A stretch of 14,005 bases of DNA from SVTX01 sp045585895. GTDB taxonomy: Bacteria; Bacillota; Clostridia; Oscillospirales; CAG-272. Under the pieces are notes generated by a model. That model searched no databases. It was given only the letters and a program-made list of their open reading frames with translations, and had not been told where the DNA came from. Below are positions 6,912 to 13,098 of this stretch, in pieces. The stretch is taken from the NCBI GenBank assembly GCA_045585895.1, contig JAZMZI010000141.1, forward strand, positions 1 through 14,005, in the 5' to 3' direction. The translations under genes and the position numbers were made by a program. How positions within the stretch are numbered: the first letter of the stretch is position 1; each line of letters opens with the position of its first letter.

Positions 6912-9347
6912 TTATTTGATTTTCTTTTCAAATAAGACCTTTCCGTCCTCGGCGCGGGCGCGGATGAAATCGCCTTTTGAAAATCTGCCTTTGAGCAGAG
7001 CTTCGGAGTACGGGTTTTCAACCAGCCTTGTAACGGCGCGGCGGAGCTGTCTTGCTCCGTATTCGGGGGCGTATTCGTAAGCGACGACCGCTTCTGCAAC
7101 GGTATCGTCAAATTCGATGAAAACTCCGCCCTCTTCTATGCGGTCTGCCACCGCCGAGAGGAGCAGAGCGGCAATTTTTTTGAGGTCATCGCGAGAGAGA
7201 GGAGAGAAATAAACTATCTCGTCCACGCGGTTCAAAAATTCGGGACGGAAATGCCGTTTTAGCGCCTCGTCAACTCTCGCGCGGCTCTTTTCGTTTTCGC
7301 GGCTTTCGCCGCCCAAGGAAAAACCGAGACTGCCGCTCTCTCCGAAGGATCTTGCGCCGAGATTGGTGGTCATTATAACGATAGTGTTTTTGAAGTCCAC
7401 CCGTCTGCCGCGAGAATCGGTCAGCACTCCGTCGTCAAGGATCTGCAAAAGCAATCCGAAAACGTCGGGGTGCGCTTTTTCGATCTCATCGAAAAGTACG
7501 ATGGAATAAGGCTTTCTGCGCACCCTTTCGGTAAGATATCCGCCCTCGTCGTACCCCACGTAGCCGGGGGGAGATCCTATAAGCTTCGATACCGTGTGTT
7601 TCTCCATATATTCCGACATATCGAGCCGAATCATCGAGTCGCGGCTGCCGAAAAGCAGAGCCGCCAGAGCTCGGCAAAGCTCGGTCTTGCCTACGCCCGT
7701 CTGCCCCGCAAATATAAACGATCCGATGGGTCGGGTCGGGTCTTTCAGCCCCGTTCTGCCTCTGCGGATGGCGGCGGAGACCGATCTTATGGCGTCTTCC
7801 TGTCCAATGATCTTTTCGGATAGCTTATCCTCAAGATCGTTAAGTCTTTCCGCCTCGCTTTCCATCAGCTTTGAGATCGGTATGCCCGTCCATTGGGTCA
7901 CGATGTCTGCAACGTCGCTCTCGCCAAGGGTAAGACTGTCGTTGCGCTTTCTCTTTTCCCATTTTTCCTTTGCCTTGGCGTATTCGTCACGAAGCTCGCT
8001 TTCCTTGTCGCGCAGAGCCGCCGCCGCTTCAAAGTTTTGCTCGGAGATCGCCTCAGCCTTCTCGCTTTCTATGAGCCGCAGAGCGTTTTCCATCTCTCTG
8101 TGCTCGGGAGGGGAGGTGAATATCTTCAAGCGCAGTCTTGCCGCCGCCTCGTCTATAAGGTCTATGGCTTTGTCGGGGAGAAAACGGTCGGGGATATAGC
8201 GGATCGAAAGAGATACCGCCGCCGCAATAGCTTCATCGGAGATCGTAAGCGAGTGATGAGCCTCGTATTTTGGACGCAGTCCGCGAAGTATCAGAACGGT
8301 CTCGTCGCTTGAAGGCTCTCCCACGGTTACCGATTGAAAACGGCGCTCAAGAGCGGCGTCCTTTTCTATGTGTCGTCTGTATTCGTCGATGGTGGTGGCT
8401 CCTATGACCTGAAGCTCGCCGCGCGCCAAAGCGGGTTTGATTATATTTGCCGCATCCACCGCGCCCTCTGCCGCGCCCGCACCGATTATGGTGTGTATCT
8501 CGTCTATAAAAATGATGACGTCGGGATCCTTCTCCACCTCTTCAAGAATCGATTTAAGTCTTTCCTCAAATTCACCGCGATATTTTGCTCCCGCGATCAT
8601 GCTTGCAAGATCAAGAGATACCACGGTCTTGTCGCGGAGCGCGTCGGGAACGTCGCCCTCGGCTATACGGCAGGCAAGTCCCTCTACCACGGCGGTCTTT
8701 CCCACACCTGGCTCACCGATAAGACAAGGGTTGTTTTTCGTTCTGCGAGAGAGTATCTGTATCACGCGCTCGGTCTCCGCATCGCGCCCGATTATGGGGT
8801 CAATTCTTCCTTTCCTTGCATAGTCGGTAAGATCTCTGCCAAAGCTTTTCAGAGAGTGTTTTTTTGCTTTATCCTCACGAGGTTCCTGCTTTTTGGGACT
8901 GTGAGACACGGGGCTTGATTCAATGTGCGATGCAACGTCACCTTTAAGCTCCTCCGCAGAAATTCCCAAGGTCTCCAAAAGCCTCACCGCAACGCAATCG
9001 CGGTCGGAGAGCAGAGAAAGCAGCAGATGCTCGGTACCTATATAGGCGTGAGACCCCTTTGCCGCTTCGTATGCCGAGCCTTCGATTATCCTTTTGACTC
9101 TCGGGGTCATGTCAGAGGGCGAGATTGGACTCGGGGTGCCGATACCCGTGATCTCAACCACGGTTTTCTTGACTTCTTCGGCAAGAACTCCCCTTGCGGA
9201 AAGGATGCGTGACGCGGCTGATTCGGGAGTTGAAAGAAGTCCCAAAAGCAGATGCTCACTGCCGATATAGGAGTGTCCCAATTCCGAAGCGTATGATAGC
9301 GCCGAGTTAAGCGCGTATTGCGCCTTGGGTGTAAATTTGTTTGCCAT
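6912..9347 (-). CDS. clpC: ClpC, AAA+ unfoldase of the ClpCP protease
   Basis: ClpC (811 residues) unfolds substrate proteins using ATP and threads them into the ClpP peptidase. In order: two Clp-N repeats (about 1-140), D1 AAA+ domain with Walker A GEPGVGKT (211-218) and Walker B IIFIDE (278-283), the middle region with a UVR motif (about 418-455), and D2 with Walker A GQTGVGKT (548-555) and Walker B VLFDE (617-621). LGF at 674-676 fits the ClpP-docking loop. Both ATPase modules look intact. In the N domain, Thr6/Glu31 and Thr81/Glu106 align with residues reported to bind phosphoarginine in Bacillus ClpC (T7/E32 and T81/E106, from memory). The start is set by AAGGATGA 4 bases upstream of the ATG. 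It is last in the mcsA-mcsB-clpC operon, 34 bp after mcsB, and ends at the shared terminator. A ClpC rather than ClpB or ClpE assignment rests on the UVR motif, operon context and size. Confidence 0.97.
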   Translation of the reverse strand: MANKFTPKAQYALNSALSYASELGHSYIGSEHLLLGLLSTPESAASRILSARGVLAEEVKKTVVEITGIGTPSPISPSDMTPRVKRIIEGSAYEAAKGSHAYIGTEHLLLSLLSDRDCVAVRLLETLGISAEELKGDVASHIESSPVSHSPKKQEPREDKAKKHSLKSFGRDLTDYARKGRIDPIIGRDAETERVIQILSRRTKNNPCLIGEPGVGKTAVVEGLACRIAEGDVPDALRDKTVVSLDLASMIAGAKYRGEFEERLKSILEEVEKDPDVIIFIDEIHTIIGAGAAEGAVDAANIIKPALARGELQVIGATTIDEYRRHIEKDAALERRFQSVTVGEPSSDETVLILRGLRPKYEAHHSLTISDEAIAAAVSLSIRYIPDRFLPDKAIDLIDEAAARLRLKIFTSPPEHREMENALRLIESEKAEAISEQNFEAAAALRDKESELRDEYAKAKEKWEKRKRNDSLTLGESDVADIVTQWTGIPISKLMESEAERLNDLEDKLSEKIIGQEDAIRSVSAAIRRGRTGLKDPTRPIGSFIFAGQTGVGKTELCRALAALLFGSRDSMIRLDMSEYMEKHTVSKLIGSPPGYVGYDEGGYLTERVRRKPYSIVLFDEIEKAHPDVFGLLLQILDDGVLTDSRGRRVDFKNTIVIMTTNLGARSFGESGSLGFSLGGESRENEKSRARVDEALKRHFRPEFLNRVDEIVYFSPLSRDDLKKIAALLLSAVADRIEEGGVFIEFDDTVAEAVVAYEYAPEYGARQLRRAVTRLVENPYSEALLKGRFSKGDFIRARAEDGKVLFEKKIK

Positions 9348-9381
9348 AGATCATCCTTAAATTTTATTTATAGATTTTTCG

Positions 9382-10398
9382 TCAGACCGCGGAGGAGAGG
9401 AGCGAAGAGACAAGCTTTGCTCTTGCTTCTTCGCAATCCTCCTCGGAAAAGCAATTGGTTTGATTTGCGGCGCAGGATGCGTTAAGATATTCACCCAGCA
9501 TTCTGTTAAGAAGGGTGAGAGAGATTGGAGGAAGGTTGCTTTTGCCGTCGGATAAACATATTGCCAGACGCATGCATGAAGAAAGGGAGAGCATTTCTTC
9601 TTCGGAAAGGGTTTTGCCGAAATAAAGCTGACCGTACGCCTTCCAGGCTCTGTCGTTAATTATTTTCCCCTTTTCTTCGAAAATAATCCCTTCAAGCTCC
9701 TTTTCTCTGTCGGTAATGGTTCGTATAAGCGCGGCAAAGCTTTCTGCCGCTCCGCTTTCATCGCAGAGATGAGGAGGGGAATAGGTGATAAAATACAGAT
9801 CGGTCTTTCCGTGGGTGAATGCGGCGGATATTTCGGCGCCTGTTCCCGAGCATAAAAGTCCTATCCGATCGGCAGAGAGCCTCTCGCTGAATGCGGGAAG
9901 ATAGAGGAGTGCCGAGAAGGTCACTCCCGAGCCGCAGAGCGCGGGGGTCGCGGAAAGATACCCCGTTCCGTCAGAATAAGCAAACTCAACCGAACGGTCG
10001 AGCAGCTCCTCCGCACCCGACGCGATATTTCTCGTGTCGGGCAGAGCCAAGCCCGATAAAAGCGAGCTTATGGAAATAATATCTCTGCCGCCCAAAGCAA
10101 CTGACAGGGAACATGGCTCGTTGCAATAAACCAGACGCTTGCCTCCCGATGAAAGAAAGCCTTCGTCAACGAATCCCTTTTCCGCAAGAGAAAGAGCGGT
10201 AAGCGATTCACCCTCGCTTATTTCCTCTCGGGAAAAACCGTTTTTCGAAAGTATAGCGTCTATTTTTTTGAATACCGCCTCGCAATTTTTATCTCCGAGC
10301 TTTCCCGTAAAGGGAAGTCCCGCGAGATTTCTTATGTAGCAGGTCTTTGAATATATAACGTGATGAGAGTCCTTACCCTCGGTGTTGAACCATGACAT
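9382..10398 (-). CDS. mcsB: McsB-family protein, probably a degenerate (pseudo) arginine kinase
   Basis: McsB normally phosphorylates arginines of damaged proteins so that ClpC can recognise them. This 338-residue protein holds the mcsB place between mcsA and clpC and shows the fold, for example RNLAGLPF (23-30), GTGYLSATP (144-152) and LLYLPAF (164-170), matching RGYLTSCP and MHLPAL of Bacillus McsB. The key residues are largely gone. The SSRIRLARN nucleotide-binding segment reads YSKTCYIRN (16-24). The catalytic NEEDH reads NEPCS (93-97). The Arg of GLRASV is lost in GVTFSA (158-163). The RGxxGE loop has no counterpart near 180-200. DVRLG reads CMRLA (275-279). The C-terminal RDxxRA phosphoarginine pocket reads EDCEEA (320-325). 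Kinase activity therefore seems unlikely; an adaptor or scaffold role is inference. The start is set by AGGAG 7 bases upstream. It lies 14 bp after mcsA and 34 bp before clpC. The frame is open throughout, so it is not a decaying pseudogene. Confidence 0.85.
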   Translation of the reverse strand: MSWFNTEGKDSHHVIYSKTCYIRNLAGLPFTGKLGDKNCEAVFKKIDAILSKNGFSREEISEGESLTALSLAEKGFVDEGFLSSGGKRLVYCNEPCSLSVALGGRDIISISSLLSGLALPDTRNIASGAEELLDRSVEFAYSDGTGYLSATPALCGSGVTFSALLYLPAFSERLSADRIGLLCSGTGAEISAAFTHGKTDLYFITYSPPHLCDESGAAESFAALIRTITDREKELEGIIFEEKGKIINDRAWKAYGQLYFGKTLSEEEMLSLSSCMRLAICLSDGKSNLPPISLTLLNRMLGEYLNASCAANQTNCFSEEDCEEARAKLVSSLLSSAV

Positions 10399-10412
10399 AT
10401 CTTTTCTCCTTT

Positions 10413-10916
10413 TCAGTGTTGTTTTTCAAGCTCTTTTATCTTGTCTCGCAAAGTGGCGGCAAGCTCAAAGCACTCGCTGTCAACCGCGCGGCGAAGCTCC
10501 ACGCGAAGCTCGGTAAGTTTGCGTTCTCTTTCAAGACGCTTTCTTCTCGCGGAGGGCATCCGAGCCGAATAAAGAGAGCTTTTGGTAGGCAGAGCGGGGA
10601 AAAGCAGATTGCCAAAGCATTCGTAGCACTCGGGGCATCCCATCTCACCGGTTTTTGCCACGTCTTCAAGAGATACTCCGCAGCCTCGGCAGACGGCATG
10701 GGCATCGGGCGGTATCAGGATCTCGGTAAGCCGAGACTCTCGGTTTAAATGCGTTAGCGTGGGAGAGGGCAGATAGGGGAGAGCTTTTTCCTCGGGAGAG
10801 CCGCCGATAGCTCTGCCGAGAGCCTGACCGCAAGCGGCGCAGAGCGCGTGCCGTCTGCCGCTTTCGTCGGCAAAAAATAAAGTAGCCTTTTTATTTTTGC
10901 ATTTTTCGCAATTCAT
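10413..10916 (-). CDS. mcsA: McsA, zinc-finger/UVR partner of McsB
   Basis: McsA is a cytoplasmic adaptor that binds and activates McsB and helps tune ClpC. This 167-residue protein keeps all four CxxC pairs: C3/C6, C26/C29, C76/C79 and C94/C97, giving two four-Cys zinc sites. Residues about 128-167 form a basic, coiled-coil UVR domain (ECFELAATLRDKIKELE), the same motif that ClpC carries in its middle region. Length is normal for the family (about 170-185). The start is set by AAAGGA about 8 bases upstream of the ATG. It is the first gene of the operon here: no ctsR gene precedes it, whereas Bacillus has ctsR-mcsA-mcsB-clpC. Unlike McsB next to it, McsA shows no sign of degeneration. Confidence 0.93.
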   Translation of the reverse strand: MNCEKCKNKKATLFFADESGRRHALCAACGQALGRAIGGSPEEKALPYLPSPTLTHLNRESRLTEILIPPDAHAVCRGCGVSLEDVAKTGEMGCPECYECFGNLLFPALPTKSSLYSARMPSARRKRLERERKLTELRVELRRAVDSECFELAATLRDKIKELEKQH

Positions 10917-11078
10917 ATGTTTCGTCCTTTCTTATTTTTCGTATTTTTGCGAATTTTTCGTCGTTTGGAGTCGTAATTCACACGACGCACGATTATCAAG
11001 TATTATTTTACACCGAGGAGTATGAAAAAAAGGTCGAAATAAGAGGCGGGAAATAAAAATGTTAAAAAAACGGTAGAG
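10917..11078 (-). promoter_or_regulatory. Upstream region of the mcsA-mcsB-clpC operon; promoter not clear
   Basis: This A/T-rich stretch must hold the operon promoter, but no good pair of hexamers is visible on the minus strand. The best -10 is TAAAAT (plus 11005-11010); the nearest -35-like hexamer, TCGACC (plus 11032-11037), is 21 bp away, which is too far. I see no tandem CtsR heptads (GGTCAAA) and no CIRCE element (TTAGCACTC-N9-GAGTGCTAA). A short inverted repeat, GTCGT-N7-ACGAC (about 10970-10986), is the only symmetry noted. Confidence 0.35.
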
Positions 11079-11093
11079 AATTTCAAATTTTGA

Positions 11094-11130
11094 TTTATCG
11101 GTTAGTTGGACGTTGTTTTTTGGAAAGTTT
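11094..11130 (+). repeat. Left terminal inverted repeat of the element
   Basis: Begins TTTATCGGT and ends GGAAAGTTT. It matches the reverse complement of 11548-11584 at about 26 of 37 positions, and the reverse complement of bases 54-89 almost exactly. The match to copy A continues outward to 11079. Confidence 0.72.
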
Positions 11131-11547
11131 TTACGTCGCTTTTTTCAAAAAGCGACCGCTGATCCAACGCGCGGTGCGTTGGTCGCCTCCGCAGGGGCGA
11201 AATCTCTTATACGCGCTTTCTTTTTTGCCAAGCGAAGGATGTCGCTTGCGACTCCGGCTGAGCGCAGCGAAGCAGTTTTCATTTGCGCTTCTTTTGCCAA
11301 AGAAAAAAGCGGATAAACGATTTGGAATCGCTTGTGTAGAAAGGGGAACCCCCCACTTGTGCGATTCTTCACTTCGGGCGTTGCCCGAAGCCGCGAGTTT
11401 TCTGCGAAAACATCGCCAAGCTCTGCCAACCCTTCGGCTTGGCATTCACCCTTCGGTGGCGCTTGGGAAGGATAAGGAGAGTTTCGCGCTTGCGAGCGCG
11501 ACCGCCGATCGCGGCGGCTCCGACAAGCCTTTGAAAAGGCTTGAGCG

Positions 11548-11584
11548 AAACTTTCAAAAAGACACCGCCGTGGAGACCTATAAA
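11548..11584 (-). repeat. Right terminal inverted repeat of the element, diverged
   Basis: Its reverse complement begins TTTATAGGT and ends GAAAGTTT, matching the left repeat at both ends but not in the middle. In copy A the equivalent right end (54-89) is close to the left-end sequence, so copy B's right end has drifted or been replaced. Confidence 0.6.
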
Positions 11585-11594
11585 CTCCAATTTA

Positions 11595-11644
11595 GCATTT
11601 TTATACCATTAAAATATAATTCACCAATAGTTTACAAAAAATGC
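11595..11644. other. 8-bp inverted repeat just upstream of the decarboxylase promoter
   Basis: GCATTTTT (11595-11602) and AAAAATGC (11637-11644) are perfect inverted copies with 34 bases between them. They end 11 bases before the -35 box at 11656. The half-sites are A/T-rich, so chance is possible; an operator role is only a suggestion. Nothing else was seen between the repeat element and the promoter. Confidence 0.3.
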
Positions 11645-11655
11645 CACGGGTGTGA

Positions 11656-11684
11656 TTGACAAATATCAAAAAATAAGTTATAAT
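11656..11684 (+). promoter_or_regulatory. Full-consensus sigma-A promoter of the decarboxylase operon
   Basis: TTGACA at 11656-11661 and TATAAT at 11679-11684 are exact consensus hexamers with a 17-bp spacer. Transcription should start near 11691, giving a leader of about 75 nt before the ATG at 11766. Within the leader, GGTTTTT (11705-11711) can pair with AAAAACC (11741-11747), with GGGG/CCCC possibly extending it, ending just before the GGAGG at 11754-11758. No known riboswitch was recognised. Confidence 0.88.
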
Positions 11685-11765
11685 TTAATACAATGGGGGA
11701 AAGCGGTTTTTTTCTCCCGAAAAAGCAAAAAAATATTATTAAAAACCCCAAACGGAGGCATTCAA

Positions 11766-13079
11766 ATGAATAAAAATCAGACGGTTGGAAACGAAAAGAT
11801 CGCCTCTCTGTTCGATGCGGGTACGTTCGTTGAGATCGGCGCTTACATTAAGAGAAGCGGCGATAGCGACGCGTATGACGGTGTTATTTGCGGATACGGA
11901 TCGGTATCCGGAAAGCTCGCCTTCGCATTCGTTCAGGATAGCGACAGAACGAAGGGCGCATTCGATGAAGCGGGTGCTCGCAAGATCGAAATGCTCTACG
12001 ACATGGCAATCAAGAACGGCGCACCCGTAGTCGGCGTGTTCGACAGCGCAGGAGCGGTTGTTCTCGACGGCAGCGCGGCTCTTTCGGCTTACGGAAGATT
12101 CATTTCTTGCGTATCGAAGGCTTCGGGTATCATCCCCCAGATCGCGCTCTACGACGGTCTTTGCACCGGTATGGCGCTGACCGTTGCCAATATGTTCGAC
12201 CTTTCCGTAAAGGTTGCGGACAAGGCTGAGCTTTACCTCACTCAGTCCTCCAAGGACAAGGACGTTCTCTGCGCTATCGAGGCGGCTGACGAGGCAGAGG
12301 CTTACGCGGCTGTCAGAAACCTCGTTGAGATCCTTCCTCAGAACAATAAAGACGACGCAAGCGTAATGAGCGGTGACGACGCGGCAAGAGCCGTATCCGT
12401 TTCGGGTCTTACGGGTAAGGCGCTCGCAGAGGCTCTTGCGGATAACGGAGTTTTCACCGAGATATACGCAAAGGAAAGCGGAATCGTAACCGGCTTTGCT
12501 TTCTTCGGCGGAACGCTTTGCGGTGTCGTTGCTTCCAATAATCAGTGCGACGCGGGTAAGCTCGGCTTCCTCGGTGCAAAGAAGGCGGCCGATCTTATCT
12601 CCTTCTGCGACAGATTCGGTATCTCTATCCTTACTCTCGCAGACAGCGAGGGACTTGCTGATTGCGCTTGTCCCAAGTGCATGGCAAGACTTGCTATGGT
12701 TTACTCTTGTGCGACCGTTGCAAAGGTTACCGCAGTAGTGGGCAAGGCTTACGGCGCAGGATTTACTCTTCTCGGAAGTAAGTCTCTCGGCGCAGACCTT
12801 GAGATAGCGCTTGAAGGCGCGGTCATCAGCGTAATGAGCCCTGAGAGCGCAGTCGCTTTCATTATGAACGACAAGATCACCGCGGACAAGTCAAGAGCTG
12901 ACGTTGAGGCTGAATGGTGCGAAAAGTACGCAAGCGCAGTTCAGGCGGCAGAGAAGGGCGACGTTGACGATATAGTTGACGAAGCAACTCTCAGAGCAAG
13001 GATCTGCTCCGCACTTTATATGCTTGCTTCCAAGGCAGACGGTACTCCCGACAGAAAGTACGCGAGAACTCCCGTTTGA
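11766..13079 (+). CDS. Carboxyltransferase subunit of a biotin-dependent decarboxylase (MmdA/acyl-CoA carboxylase beta-like)
   Basis: This 437-residue protein has two crotonase-like halves, as in the carboxyltransferase of methylmalonyl-CoA or glutaconyl-CoA decarboxylase, which moves a carboxyl group from an acyl-CoA to biotin. The N half (about 20-240) has YDGVICGYGSVSGK (37-50), FVQDSD (55-60), DSAGAVVLDG (93-102) and GLCTGMA (131-137). The C half has GKAYGAG (326-332), LGADLEIALEGAVISVMSPESA (341-362) and a C-terminal DDIVDEATLRARI (401-413). The start is ATG 11766 because GGAGG lies 7 bases before it; a longer frame from GTG 11652 would begin inside the promoter. It is shorter than usual (about 510), and the N-half oxyanion motifs differ from the canonical SGGAR and GPCAGGA. 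A CACPKC cluster sits at 300-305. With the OadG-like and biotin carrier genes after it, a Na+-pumping decarboxylase is likely; the substrate is not determined. Confidence 0.85.
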   Translation: MNKNQTVGNEKIASLFDAGTFVEIGAYIKRSGDSDAYDGVICGYGSVSGKLAFAFVQDSDRTKGAFDEAGARKIEMLYDMAIKNGAPVVGVFDSAGAVVLDGSAALSAYGRFISCVSKASGIIPQIALYDGLCTGMALTVANMFDLSVKVADKAELYLTQSSKDKDVLCAIEAADEAEAYAAVRNLVEILPQNNKDDASVMSGDDAARAVSVSGLTGKALAEALADNGVFTEIYAKESGIVTGFAFFGGTLCGVVASNNQCDAGKLGFLGAKKAADLISFCDRFGISILTLADSEGLADCACPKCMARLAMVYSCATVAKVTAVVGKAYGAGFTLLGSKSLGADLEIALEGAVISVMSPESAVAFIMNDKITADKSRADVEAEWCEKYASAVQAAEKGDVDDIVDEATLRARICSALYMLASKADGTPDRKYARTPV

Positions 13080-13098
13080 TAAAGTTGGAGGTATGAAG

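Larger units (their letters stand above)
11079..11597. mobile_element. MITE-like, hairpin-rich non-coding repeat (copy B)
   Basis: About 0.52 kb with no credible gene, with imperfect inverted ends (11094-11130 against 11548-11584) and a related copy end at 1-105. The interior is a chain of small palindromes: CCAACGC/GCGTTGG (11164-11182), AAGCGA/TCGCTT (11231-11248), GGGG/CCCC near 11343-11352, CTTCGGGC/GCCCGAAG with a 3-base loop (11372-11390), GTTTTC/GAAAAC (near 11397-11411), GCCAAGC/GCTTGGC (about 11415-11443), CGCGCT/AGCGCG (11485-11500), CCGCC/GGCGG (near 11503-11518) and AAGCCTTT/AAAGGCTT (11525-11542). Two imperfect direct repeats, GCGCTTTCTTTTTTGCCAA and GCGCTTCTTTTGCCAA, lie near 11213 and 11285. 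An open frame of 189 codons crosses it but has no ribosome binding site and looks accidental. It could be a non-autonomous transposon, a REP/BIME-like mosaic, or a structured RNA. No target-site duplication was recognised. Confidence 0.7.

Noticed and set aside
11020..11065. Possible CtsR operator upstream of mcsA
   Set aside because: One heptad-like GGTCGAA is present but no second heptad follows at the required 3-base spacing.
54..11130. Composite transposon carrying the mcsA-clpC operon
   Set aside because: No transposase, and the block contains conserved housekeeping genes; inverted repeats are explained by two independent copies of one small element.
11090..11659. 189-codon frame crossing the repeat element, and overlapping minus-strand frames
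   Set aside because: No ribosome binding site, composition dominated by palindromes, and it runs through the inverted ends into the promoter; open on several frames at once, as GC-rich repeats often are.
11652..11765. GTG start at 11652 for the carboxyltransferase
   Set aside because: It lies upstream of and within the -35/-10 promoter; ATG 11766 has GGAGG at ideal spacing and matches the family N-terminus.
11691..11765. Riboswitch or attenuator in the decarboxylase leader
   Set aside because: Only about 75 nt, A/T-rich, with one weak pairing and no recognisable aptamer or terminator.
12976..13098. Upstream in-frame starts (12976, 13093) for the OadG-like gene
   Set aside because: 12976 lies inside the carboxyltransferase gene, and 13093 leaves one base after GGAGG; 13099 gives 7 bases and a clean signal peptide.
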